Assembly (NCBI GenBank): GCA_030998225.1
Contig: JAPYXD010000608.1
Coordinates: forward strand, 1,022,501-1,086,500
Length of the DNA stretch: 64,000 bases
Direction: 5' to 3'
From: Diplolepis rosae
Lineage: Eukaryota > Arthropoda > Insecta > Hymenoptera > Diplolepididae
How positions within the stretch are numbered: the stretch's first letter is position 1; every line of letters starts with the position of its first letter. Shown here piece by piece: positions 43,193 to 55,430 of the stretch. The translations under genes were made by a program, and so were the position numbers. Under the pieces are notes generated by a model. That model was not told the DNA's origin and made no database searches. It saw only the letters and a program-made list of their open reading frames with translations.

Positions 43193-45498
43193 AGAGAAAA
43201 GGTTTCATTCATATTACATTTTTTCAAATCAAGTTTTCATATGAAATGACAGATTAAGAATTATAAAACTATGAAAACATTAATATATTTTGCAATTTTT
43301 CATTTTATAAGTATATACTTATTACTTAGTCTAATATTTACATTTTAATAACCTAAAATGACGCAGTGAAAATTAATAGTTACACTAGAAAATTTTACTT
43401 ACTTTCAGTTTTCTATTCCCCACGTATTTAAAAACATTATTATTCTCTTTTTCAAACTTATTACTTTTATTTATACGAGCTTTTATTAAAAATCTCATAA
43501 AAGCTGAACCTTTATCAATGTTATTCTTCCGACGCTTTCGAACGCTTTCACCGAGAGCGGTGCTACCTGTCTTTCTGCAGTCGGCCAATAAGGAGACATA
43601 TCAAAGCCATTGGTCACGTCGGCGTTTTCCGGAATAATTCGTGGAGTCGGGAAATAGAATAATTTTACTGAATCGAACTCCAGCGCCACTGTGGCCGCAC
43701 TGCGCATTAATAGCAATTAACAAACGTTCGCGTGACAGACTGAGGTTATGAATTTCTTGTAGTATTACTGAATAGAATAAGATAAAGAGGATAACAATTA
43801 AATAAGAAAGAGAAGAAAGAAATAGTGAAAGTGTAAAAAATCGAAAAATAAAATAAAGTAACTGCCTTTAAAATTTTTATATGTTTGGTTATAAATGCGG
43901 TCGATAGTTATGTAAAATGCGTTTGATTCAAGAAGTTCTTTTTGTTTTTAATTTTTAATATTATTTTTAAATTCAATTTGTTAAAACATACATAATGCAT
44001 GTTCTTACAATAGATTTTAAAATATATTGGTCTCGAAGATTCAGTGGATTATAAAAATTAATGTTAAATTTATTTGTATGCTTTTAATTTTTAGATATCA
44101 GTACGAAATTGGAAAAACGTAAGAGGAGCAGTAAATGCAGAAAGGATATTTTAAAATAAGTTTTATTTATAAAAAATGTTTTCCAATAAATAACGAATAC
44201 ATACTTTATACTACACGAAAATAAAGGAATGTTATTCATTGGAAACATGTTGAAGTACTTAATTAGAAATTTAATTTCAATAAAAGTTGGATAAAATCTG
44301 CATCAAAGATTACAGTTAAAATAAAGTTATAGTTACAAATATTGCAACTCAGGTTTGGATTACTTACCGTTCTTGTTGCACGAAAAAAGTGGCTTCATCC
44401 CCCATTTTTCCGAAAATTAGATTTTAAATCAGTGGTAGAGTCACAGCCGGGAATAAAACACTTCATTCTCTACGACTTTTCAAATAAAATGGACCGAAAT
44501 CCCACGAAAGTGTCAACATTCAAATTGGTGGTTATGTGTGAAAACAGAAAAAGCCGGAAAACAAGTCAGATTCCGTCCAGCAGAGGCGCTGAAATTCGAT
44601 TCAGCAAAATTATTCTATTTCCCGACTCCACGAATTATTCCGGAAAACCACGACCAATCCAAGTCGAGTTCCCGAGCCTAAGATACGTCTCCTTATACTC
44701 CTCCATGATCAGCCCTGTGCATCTCTTCACATTTATGATTTTTAACGTAACCCCCTTAGTGTCCCGAGTTGTGTTAGTTCCTATTTTATCCACCGGCGCT
44801 AGTTGTCACATCACTTCCAGTTTTTCCATTGCTGGCAATGGGGCGGGGTTAGTTTTTTTAAAATTTTTTATGCTGTATTTAATCAACAAAATGGTTTTTA
44901 TGCGAAAAAAAATAAAATGAAAAGGATATTGTTAGCGTAATATTTAAAAACAATTTTGCAAAAGATTATATGATTACTAAAGGTAAAATATGAATTTAAA
45001 GGTCATGACATAATTCTTGGCGAAAACAAATATATTTTTTAGATTTTAATTCTTTAAATATTTAATAATAAATTTATATGATTTGATATTTAAAATTAAT
45101 TTCTAAAAACCCAAATAACAATATAATAAGAAAATGTAAAAAGAATTTCCTTAAAAAAGATATTAATTATACACATATTCATTTCCAACTTACCATATTT
45201 ATCATTGGAATATTTGAAAAAATTTAATTTAACAATAAGTAAAAATAATGTACCCAATTATTAATACTTTTGAAATGTGTATATATTTTGTAGAACAGAA
45301 CAAATATATTTGCAACGAGCTTACCTTTCTGAGAGTGAAAGCCTAGTAAGAAATATTGCTTTTAGATACAAATAAGACTAAGATTTTGTGTTATTTAATT
45401 GTGTTAATATATATATACATAGAATATATAAATATCTTAAAAGCTCTGATACATGTTAAAGATTTAAAAAAATAATTCAATATTAAGAAATTAAAGAA

Positions 45499-46194
45499 TT
45501 AAGTCTTCGTGAGATTTGCTAGTTTTTTTTTGCTTCTATTATCGTTCTTCTCTTCAGCCATATTATGTTTAGTATACTGCCGCATTCGTGTTTCTAAGTA
45601 CTTTTGGATTATATGGGCTAAGACCTCTCTGCTGTGTTCATCGCAAGGAAATTTAAAAATTCTTTTCTTTGATAACTCATCCAAAATGAGATCGAAGACG
45701 TTGGTAGATCGACAGTGTTTAGAAAACATTTTCTCCACAATTTCTATAACACTGAAAATAGGTGAATTGGGTGAATAAGGCCCTCAGCGTTGATAAATCT
45801 AGCCTCAGGACGATTCATGGAAATTTATGATTCAATATCCTTCAGCTGAACTTAAGAAAGCGTGCCTACAAGTTGAGCAGTTTGAATGCTTTAGGTATTT
45901 TGCACACACTGTTCCAGCGGTATAATACATTATACATTTAATAACAGGTGGTGAACTATAGTTATGATCTACTGAATTGATAACGTCCCTAAAGTCTGAA
46001 TCTTCGTCTCAAATTGCGATGTTTAATCTAGCCTTAATTTCTTCAAGACCACTTGATTCTTTGGAGGAATTCATTTCTTTCAGCATGGATATTGATATCA
46101 AGGATTTAGGAGGTTCGTCATAAAGAGGTGTACAATTTCCAAATTTTGGAGGTTTCAGGAGACTATATGCTGCCAGGATTTTATATATTTGCAA
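45499..46194 (-). pseudogene. C-terminal region of a P-element-type transposase
   Basis: Minus-strand segments read KILAAYSLLKPPKFGNCTPL, then DFRDVINSVDHNYSS and YYTAGTVCAKYLKHSNCSTC. The last part is FPCDEHSREVLAHIIQKYL followed by a basic tail. The L-x-S-L-x-K-P-P-K-x-G-N block, the YYxAGxVxxKYL...C-x2-C block and the C-x2-H end resemble the C-terminal part of P/THAP9-type transposases. Frames are interrupted by stops between about 45840 and 45780, and a run of stops near 45800 separates the last ORF. It is a dead remnant. Confidence 0.6.
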
Positions 46195-46701
46195 AAAGGT
46201 AGGAGTTGCTGGATGATTGTTAGTGCCGCCGACTAAACGTACAGTCCCAAAAAATCGCTGTCAGTGAACAAAAAGAAAAGAAGTTGTAAAAAGTAATTTT
46301 GAGTAAATACATTAAAAACTGATTTCAATTTCATTCTGAAACGCATTTTGCTAAATTATTGTAACGAAAACAGATAAAACAGCATTGTTGTAAAATAACA
46401 GAAAATGATTAATCAATTTAACTTACAGCGTAATAATTCAACGAAACTTTCTGGATGTTTAATTGATCTGAAAAGTAGGGATATGTGCGAACGACTGGGA
46501 TTTGTATGCTTTTGAATTGTACATTACTCTGTAATGAAAAAACCTTAATTCAAATGTAGAAAATAAAGATTTATTAGTTTTTTTTACATAAGACTTATCT
46601 AACCTTTTTTGGATACTACATATTTTCCGGAAAAAAATTTAATATAAATTATAGTATATTTAATATAAATAAAAGTACTAAAATTTAATATAAATTTAAT
46701 A

Positions 46702-46839
46702 TCAAACCAATTTAATTGCAATTTGCCAAGCTTTTATTCTTTTTTTATCTTTCGGAACACTAAATTTAGGCACTGTTTTGTCGTTGTTGCTGTCATCACC
46801 TTGTGTACAGTTTGGAGCAATACAACGTGATCCTCCCAT
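46702..46839 (-). pseudogene. THAP domain, first half, of the P-like transposase in element B
   Basis: ATG at 46839 opens MGGSRCIAPNCTQGDD, then VPKFSVPKDKKRIKAWQIAI and a stop at 46702. C-x4-C, the FSVP turn and the single conserved tryptophan match the first half of a THAP domain. The second zinc pair (C-x2-H) would be in a following exon, which I do not find. The ATG lies about 240 bp inside the element end, as in the 62805 element. Confidence 0.6.
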
Positions 46840-47077
46840 GTTTGGTCAAATTTTACATTTTCAGATAAACAGAAAAAGGTAAAATTACTTAAAATTTCAA
46901 AATTAAATCATTCTTTCACGATAAACAAAGAACATTTAAAAAAAAAGAATTCCGTCCCATTGACAGCAATGGAAAAACTGGAAGTGATGTTACAACTAGC
47001 GCCGGTGGAGAAAATAGGAACTAACACAACTGGTGACACTAAGGAATCACCATTTTTGTTTGAAATGCACAGGGCTG

Positions 47078-48131
47078 TTGTAACGAGCGACTAATACCTC
47101 GCTCGTTCTTCACTAGATGGCAAGAATTCACATTCATAATTTCGCGCAATCATTTGAAATAAAATATGTGCAAAATTGCTAAAACTCGCGTTCAAATTAT
47201 AAAATATATAAATTTATAAACGAAATAGTATTCTTAACATGGAACTGATCTGAAAATATCCCTGAATAGGAATCATAAAAATCTCTCTCTCGCATTTAAC
47301 TTAAAATTAATAAATCATGTAACATAGATTACTTTTAGCTTTTAGAAATATTTACCATTTAGAACTTATATTTTATCTTAACGATCTTCTAGAATTGTGA
47401 AATGTTAAATCTGAGAAATCTTATATTCTCATGTGCTGTCGAAATCATAAATTGTAATATTAGACTTAAGGACTTTCTGTCAGTAATAAACTTTCATTCT
47501 GTTAATAGATTTTAAGCTAAAGGTGATGTCTGAATTAGAATCGCGTTAGTTAAGACAGTTTTATTACTAATATTTCAATCAATTCGATTAGGGTTAGTTT
47601 TGAGAGAAAAACATACAAGAAATTATTGAGATACTCCAGACGCGAGTTTAGACATTTCTTTATATTTATGTTTAGTTTAAATTTAAGGCTATGTTATATG
47701 AAACCTGGAGCCGATGCACTTAAAGGTTTCCAAGAAAATCCATTTCAGTGGTGAGAGTCGTAGACTAAAGGACTTGGTTAAGATTCTTATAAGGAGTCTG
47801 GGAACATGTATTCGTATGTATGTGTCTGTGTGCGCACGTGTGAATAGAGTAATAAGGGTGTGAAAACTAGTGCATAGTTTTGAAAGAGGGTATGCTTTCT
47901 TTTTTGGACACTCTTGAGTCAGTCGTTAGGAGTCACGCTTCGGAGTTAGTCGTTATAACTCTTTGTAAATTCAGATTTCGCCTTACCACGGTTTCTTATG
48001 ATTAAATCTAAATAACAAATTATCAATGTTATTTTATTTCAAATTTTCCGGTTTGTTCCTACAATTTGTTCGCGAATGAACCAACCAATCGCCCGAATAC
48101 CTTCGATCATGCGCATTAGTTGCGGCTCATA
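47078..48131. other. Unassigned DNA
   Basis: No gene or element terminus is recognised. A GTATGTGTCTGTGTGCGCAC stretch lies near 47818. Confidence 0.35.
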
Positions 48132-51100
48132 ACACTGTTGAGAATTGTATTTCTCTGGACTCCGCACAAAAGTGGCGCGAAGCAGACGACAATTTCGAAC
48201 TTTCAGTAAAATTTGATGCCAATAAATGTTCAATATTTAAATCAATATATATTTTTCTATTTAAATTTCCATACTTCTAATCAATTTAGTACATTCAAAA
48301 CATTTTCAGTAAGAAAGATATATTCTATTAAGAAAAGATTAACATAAAATTCAAGTTTAAAATTTACATTCTTAGTTTTATGTTAGAGATATTTTTATTT
48401 TACATTTTTTTAGCCTAATCATAGACTTTTCATTCAAAAAATGAAATGCTCTACAAAAAGGAAAAATTTTGTAATAGAAGTGTATAAATTAAAAAACTAA
48501 AATATGTGTTCATTGCTATCTTCACATGAACATGTAAATATTTACCGATATCAAATTTTACATGAAAATTTTTGTTCGAAGTGTATAAATCTTGTTACAA
48601 TTTGACAAGATCATATGGACGAGTTCAATCTTTTAAATGAAATATTTTGTAATTTTTAATTTGTCTGTTCTTCTGAAATCGGGGAAAGATTTAAACAGTA
48701 AAAAAAACAATTTCCAATGGAATTCAAGGTCAATAAATGATCCAAGTTCAATATCAAGATTATAACTTCTAAATTTTGAAGCTTTGTAAATAAACTACTT
48801 CATTCAGAAAGTAATTCAGCTCTGTAGAGCATTTTTATATTTTGAATTCAAAACCTGTGCTTAGGCCACAAAAAAATAAGATAAAAACTTTTTCACCATG
48901 AAACTAAGAATGTAGATTTTAAATTTATTATGTCATATGTTTATCTCTTCTTAATAGAAAATACTCTGCACATAATTCACTGTTTCGATATGTTTTAAAT
49001 GTACGCGAATATTTCTAAAATTCATAAGTATTTCAACTTTTTATGAAAATTAAAAATTTCCAAATAACACTTTGATTGACAAAGCTAAAAATTCGTCAAT
49101 AATTGATATATTGTAAAAAGATTTTAAAACTTCAAAAAAATTTGTCAGTTTAATTCAAAGTCAATAAATATTCAATGTTTGAAATTGAAATATTAAGTGA
49201 AAGATTTTCAAGCTCTGGGAATCAACTACTTTAATAACACAATTTTTCTTGTTTGTAAAGCATCTCAATTTTCAAATTAAAAGTCTCCGCATAGGTTACA
49301 AAAACGTAAAATGAAAATACTTCTTATTATAAAATATAAAATATTGATTTCAAACTCAAAAATTATTTGTCTGAAATAAACGTCTTGAAGATCTTGTAAA
49401 AATAATGGGAGATTTGAATACTTCACAAATAAACTTTCAGTGAAATGGTGAACTCAATAAATGTTCAAAACTTAAATCAAAATATCAGTTTACAAATTTT
49501 TAGTTGCGTAAATTGACTACTTTCATTTGAAAATTACTTGAAAAAATATTATATTTAAAAAATTTAGGCACATAAAATAACGGTTTAAAATCCACATTCA
49601 TAGATTCATGGTAAAAGCAGGTCAAATATGCGCAGACTTTTAATCAAAACAATGAAATGCTTTACAGAAGGTCGAAATTTTGGTATTACTGTAATTGATC
49701 AAATTTATGAAGTTAAAACAATTTTTAATTCATGCTTTTGCACAAACCTTCAAACATTCATTAATTTAAAATGTTACTCAAAATTTAATCTTTCAACGTT
49801 CAAATCTTTTTACAATTGTACAAAATCTTATATTTATTTTAAGCAAATGTTTTTATAATATTCGAAATATAAGTGTAATTATTTTAATTGAAACAAAAAA
49901 CCATTCACTTGCGTTAAATTTGAATGAGCTTTGAGGTGTTCTGAATTGCGTATCTGTCACTGGAATTTCAGCATTAACAGATTGAAAACCAATATTTCCG
50001 ATAGAAAATAATGTATTTAAAGTGAACAATCGTTTACAATACAATTCGTATTCTGTTTTTATTGTATTTCTCTTATTCAGAGTGACCTTTTAAGACTTCC
50101 ATTTCATTTGGAATTTCAACCGATTCATGCGAACATCTATGAATCGTACATTGCCATTAGAAATTATTTGAGGTTAATCAGTCTTATTCAACCCTATTCA
50201 CCTAACGATTTAACCAATGTCGAATGGCAGATTTAAAACATTGCGCACAAATGGCAGATTCCAAGTGTCACCATCCGATTGAATTTTTATTTCCTGAATA
50301 TGCAAATGACCGATACACAATTCAAAGAGACGCGCGTTCTAACGGTTTTATTTTCCTGGGAATATGAGTCAAATTTAGAATTATAAAATTTTTCATTAAA
50401 AAAAGGAAAAGTCACTCACCTGAAATAAACCTCTGAAAGAATTCTCAAAATTGAAAAAGTACTTGAAAAATAATGTCATTGTGAAATTTTAAGCCGTCCT
50501 ATGTTTAAACTTACAATACAATATATCAATTATTGACAAATTTTTAGCATTGTCAATCAAAGTGTTATTTGGAAATTTTTAATTTTCATAAAAAGGTGAA
50601 ATACTTATGAATTTCTTAAATATTTGCGTACATTTAAAAAATATCGAAACAGAGAATTATGTGCAGAGTATTTTCCATTAAGAAGAGATAAACATATGAC
50701 ATAATAAATTAAAAATCTACATTCTTAGTTTTATGGTGAAAAAATTTGTATCTTATTTTTTTGTGGCCTAAGCACAGATTTTGAATGCAACATATAAAAA
50801 TGCTCTACAGAGCTGAATTACTTTCTGAATGAAGTAGTTTATTTACAAAGCTTCAAAATTTAGAAGTTATAATCTTGATATTGAACTTGGATCATTTATT
50901 GACCTTGAATTCCATTGGAAATTTTTTTTTTACTGTTTAAATCTTCCCCCGATTTCAGAAGAACAGACAAATTAAAAATTACAAGATATTTCATTTAAAA
51001 GATTGAACTCGTCCATATGATCTTGTCAAATTGTAACAATATTTAAACACTTCGAACAAAAAATTTAATGTAAAATTTGATATCGATAAATATTTACATG

Positions 51101-51555
51101 TTCATTTGAAGATATCAATGAACACATATTTTAGCTTTTAATTTATCCATTTCTATTAGAAAATTTTTCCTTTTTGTAGAGCATTTCATTTTTTGAATGA
51201 AAAGTCTGTCCTTAGGCTACGAAAATGTAAGATGAAAATATTTCTAACATAAAACTGAGAATGTAAATTTTAAACTTGAATGTTATGTTAATCTTTTCTT
51301 AATAGAATATATCTTTCTTACTGAAAATGTTTTAAATGTACTAAATTGATAAGAAGTATGGAAATTTGAATATAAAAATATATATTGATTATAATTTTAT
51401 GTGCCACCGCCGCGCAAACTCGTTTTTTCGCTACAGTAAACAGTAGCGCAATGTAGTACATTTCGCCAAAAAGGAATGAAATGTAAAAATTGAACTGCGC
51501 ATGCGCCCATAGCATGAAACGAAGCTCAATCCTTCTTATTCTTCTTCTTCTTCGT

Positions 51556-51658
51556 ACACGTTTAGAGTTCGAAAATTCCCGGTGTGTCCTTCTTTAACCT
51601 ATAGCGGTGTCCTTTACTAGAGAAACATGGACTTATAGGCTAGAAAAAGACACACCGG
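51556..51658. repeat. Hairpin insertion
   Basis: AAAATTCCCGGTGTGTC pairs with GACACACCGGGAATTTT, with a partly paired interior (CCTATA / TAGG). It interrupts the GTGCC element; the 23663 copy lacks it. It is probably a very small MITE. Confidence 0.7.
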
Positions 51659-51770
51659 GAATTTTGGAACACTAACAGGGTTAGCATCTAACTGGCAAAG
51701 CCTTGTACATTTGAACTGCGCATGCGTCTACTAAAATCCATTACTACTACACAAGATCGATAAAATCAAA

Positions 51771-51887
51771 ATGGCCGGGACTAGTCGTGACATATCAAGT
51801 GTAATGAATAGCGCCGCAAACAACTACAATACTAGTTTAGATTCCAGTGTACGCATAAAAACTCGTATACGCACCGAAGTCACATAA
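51771..51887 (+). CDS. Conserved 38-codon ORF in the GTGCC element, copy 2
   Basis: ATG (context CAAAATGGCC) opens MAGTSRDISSVMNSAANNYN and ends at TAA 51885-51887. Length and frame are the same as at 23914. Two GAACTGCGCATGCG sites lie upstream at 51492 and 51713, with TGCGCATGCGC (NRF-1/EWG-like) at 51496. See the entry at 23914 for the silent-change count. Two copies alone cannot prove coding. Confidence 0.4.
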   Translation: MAGTSRDISSVMNSAANNYNTSLDSSVRIKTRIRTEVT

Positions 51888-54256
51888 AATAGAATACGTG
51901 CCAGTGCACACAATTCGGGTAATTCCGAGACTCGCGACAATGCTCGCAGGACTGATCGCGGTTCGGCTTCGTCTCGGCTTTGCCTCGACTACGCCGCGCA
52001 GTGTCTCCAGAACGTGGGATTTTTCGGCCCCCACCACGTTCCCATCTGGGAGAAACACATGCAAACGTGGCGTGTCAGTGTGTCGGCTCTGCTACACGCT
52101 GCGGTCACCAGCTTCGTGTAAAGCCGAAGGTGCACGAAGACGGACTTCGTTACAATGCTTGAGTTTTCAAGTTATTTTTAGATTTCACGCTTTCGTTTAT
52201 CGAGTCGAAATTAAGAATTGTATTTGTTCTCGAGTACGTGCAAAAGAGGCGCGAAGCAGACGACGAATTTGAATTTACGAAGTATGTAGTTCAAGAAATA
52301 ACACTTTTCTTCAATTTCTTGAAGAAAGTCTGCATGAAATAAACATCAGTATGATCTTGGAAAATTTCATGAGGATTTCAACACTTCAAAAATAAACTTT
52401 CAGTGAAATTTAGTGACAATAAATGTATAAAATTTGAATCAATATATAATTTTTCATTCAAATTTATATACTTCTTTCTAATTTTGTACATTTAACAATT
52501 TTTCAATTAGAACAATATTTTCTATCAAGATAAAATGAACATAAAATTCAAGTTCATAATTTATATTTTCAGTTATATGTTAGAAATATTTTCATCTCAC
52601 ATTTTTGTAGCCTAAGCACAAACTTTTCATTCCAAAACTTAAAATCTACTGAAATGGAAAATTGTCTAATAGCAGTAGATAAATTAAAAAGCTAAAATAT
52701 GTGTTTATTGGTATTTCCATATTAACATATAAATATCAATCAACTTTAAATTTTACATAAAAATGTTCGTTCGAAGAGTTCAAATCTTGTTACAATTTGA
52801 CAAGATTTTATGGAGGAGTGCAATCTTTTGGATGAAATATTTTGTAGTTCGTAATTTGTCTGTCCGTCTGAAATTGTAGTAAGATTTGAACAGTAAACAA
52901 CGAATTTTCCAATAGAATTCAGGATCAATAATAATTGATTCAGGAAATACTTCAACTCTGTAGAACATTTTTGTATTTCGAATTCAAAATGTGTGCTTAA
53001 GCCACAAAAAAGTAAGCTGAAAATGTAGATATAAAACTAATTATGTCATGTTTATGTCTTCTTAATGGAAAATACTTTGCATATAATTCTCTAATTCGAT
53101 ATTTTTTTAATGTATGAACATTCAAGAAATTGATAAATATTCCATCTTTTTATAGGAACTAAAAATTTCCGGATAATGCTTTGATTCAGAAAGCTAAAAA
53201 TTTGTCAAATATTGATATAAATTGCAATTTTACAATTGCATTATTTTTCAAATATTTTAACACCTCTTCAATCTTGATAATTCTTACAGAAGTTTATTTC
53301 ATGTGAGTGACTTTTTCTTTTTCTAATGAAAGATTACGTAATTCTAAATTCGGCCCATTTCATAACATTGTAAAAAGATTTTAAAACTTCATAAAAATTT
53401 TTTTTTCTGTTTTATTCAAAGTCAATAAATATTCAATGTTTGGAATCGAAATATTAAGTAAATGATTTTTAATTTCCGGGAATAAACTGCTTTAATAAGA
53501 CAATCTTTCTTCTTTGTGAGAAATCTCAATTTTAAAATTAAAATTCTACGCATAGGATACAAAAACATAATATGAAAATACTTTAATTACAGAATTTTGA
53601 AATATACAAGTTGACCAATTTTTAATCGAGTAAATCGGCTACTTTAAGCAAAAAATTATGTTAAAAATATTTTATCAAAAAAAATAAGACACATTAAATT
53701 ACGGTTTAAAATCCACATTCATAGATTGATGGTAAAAGCAGTTTAAAGTTTTTTAATCTTACGTTTTAGTGACGTATGCACAGACTTTTAATCAGATAAA
53801 TGATATGCTTTATAGAAAGTCAAAATTTTCTTATTACTGCACTTAATCAAATTTATAAAGTAAAAATATTTTTTAATTGATGTTTTCACTCAATTCTTTA
53901 AACATTCATTAATTGAAAATTGTACTCAAAATTTAATCCTGCAGCGTTCCAATATTCCCACAATGTTACAAAATCTTATTAATCATTATTTTAGTCGAAT
54001 TATTTTCAAAATATTTAAAAAATAAATGTAAATATTTTGATTAAATACTCTGTTAAATTTTGCATTTGACTGATCTTGCAAAATTGTTGAAAGTTTTGAA
54101 TACCGATAGAAGAAACTTTAAATGAAATTTTATGTCCATAAGTGCTTGAAGTTCTATATAGAAATATCAACTACAACATTCTCAAATTTTATAAATAAAC
54201 TACTAAATTCAAAAAGTTTCGGATTTTTTTAAAAACTGTACAAATTTCAAATATGA

Positions 54257-54465
54257 ATCAGTCAAAATCTACTGATTATCAGTGAAATTTGACTGATTTA
54301 AATAACTAAAAACAGGTTACTGTGAATCAGTCAAATTTCACTGATTACTTCAGTGAAAAGTAACTGATTTAACAGTGAAAAATATTGTTTCCACTGATGA
54401 TTCAGTGAAAAGGCAAACCACTGATTCAATCAGTGAAAATTTGACTGATTCAGATTTAGAGTGTA
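54257..54465. repeat. CAGTGAAATTTGACTG micro-repeat insertion
   Basis: It is made of variants of the self-complementary unit TCAGTCAAATTTCACTGATT. It is flanked by a 17-19-bp direct repeat, TACAAATTTCAAATATGAA (54238) and TACAAATTTCAAATATAAA (54466). That length suggests insertion by a LINE-type mechanism or a local duplication. Confidence 0.55.
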
Positions 54466-55430
54466 TACAAATTTCAAATATAAAGTTTACTCTGTACATT
54501 AATCAAACAAATTTAGAAGATGAATATTTTAATAAATATTCCTAAATATTATTGGAATATGATACATATCGATTTAGAAAAACTTCTTCGAGGTACTCAT
54601 ACATTTTTCTTATTTTACGACATTTTTGCACCATGTTTGACCTTTGGGTAGGATTCAAGAAAACAATTGTAGACATACTTTCATTACTTAGTAAAATACT
54701 ATGAAGACTTGCTTTTTAAATTAAAGCGAAAACTTTTAAAACCTTTAACAATCGGTTGCATAGATTCTGTTCTAATCTTGGACGCAATTAGAGAAATAGG
54801 TTTTTTTGCTTTTTTTAGATCTAGTTTTTGCCTTAAACATAAAAGAAAGAAAACACATTTGAAATATTAAAATAAAAAAGCTGGTTCATTCTTAGAGAAT
54901 CCCAAATATTCTGAAATAAAACTCCTTTCCAGACCACTACGGAGGTAAAGTTTAAGGCTCGTTTTTTTTAGGTGGTATCCCCTGTAGGCCTAGTCCACGT
55001 CCTACGAAACGAAAAGGGTTTTTGCTTTCAAGCAAAAAGAAAAAATGAAAAAAATGAAGCAAAGTGGTAAAAAACGCTACAAATGTAGCCTGTACTTCAG
55101 GCTTGCCTCTATCAAATGCCAGTATACGTCGATCAAAAATGTTTTGTTTTAAATCAAATAATGAAGAAGTTTGATTAATTCGGGATGATTTGGGGTGCTT
55201 GATTATTGTGAGTCCCCTTGCCTCTCACTTATGCCCAAAGCGTGATATTACTCAATTTCAGTATGTTTTCTTACTCACAAAATAATAATTAAAACTAAAC
55301 AATTTCCATACCCGAGGCACGCGAAGAAAGGAATAAAGAACGTATCTCTGATATAAGAAATAAAATGTTATTATTTTGTGAGTTAGAAAGAGGTTTGAAA
55401 TTGATTAACGCCATGCCTTGGCCATTAGAA

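Larger units (their letters stand above)
42181..44707 (+). mobile_element. P-like element A (CATGGAG/TATAAGGAGAC family)
   Basis: The left terminus is CATGGAGGAGTATTGGCAGA; the right terminus, inverted, is CATGGAGGAGTATAAGGAGA. The flanks are ATCAGCTC (42173-42180) and ATCAGCCC (44708-44715), 7/8 identical. A three-exon THAP gene starts 157 bp inside the left end. The rest holds minus-strand exon-like ORFs and an internal inverted repeat (43560-43690 against 44575-44700). No P-transposase catalytic core is seen. Confidence 0.65.
44710..47077 (-). mobile_element. P-like element B (CAGCC family) with transposase remnants
   Basis: The termini are CAGCCCTGTGCATC and the inverted form GATGCACAGGGCTG-like (…ATGCACAGGGCTG ending at 47077). 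About 80 bp of subterminal inverted repeat follow (CCTTAGTGTC...GTTGTGTTAGTTCCTATTTT...CCGGCGCTAGTTGT). The minus strand encodes a THAP domain near the right end and P-transposase C-terminal sequence near the left end. The catalytic middle is missing. No target duplication is seen (TTGAGAAT against TTGTAACG). Element A is inserted in its first six bases. Confidence 0.75.

Noticed and set aside
44342..44920. 192-codon plus-strand ORF
   Set aside because: It runs through the end of element A and into element B, so it crosses two transposon boundaries and has no domain.
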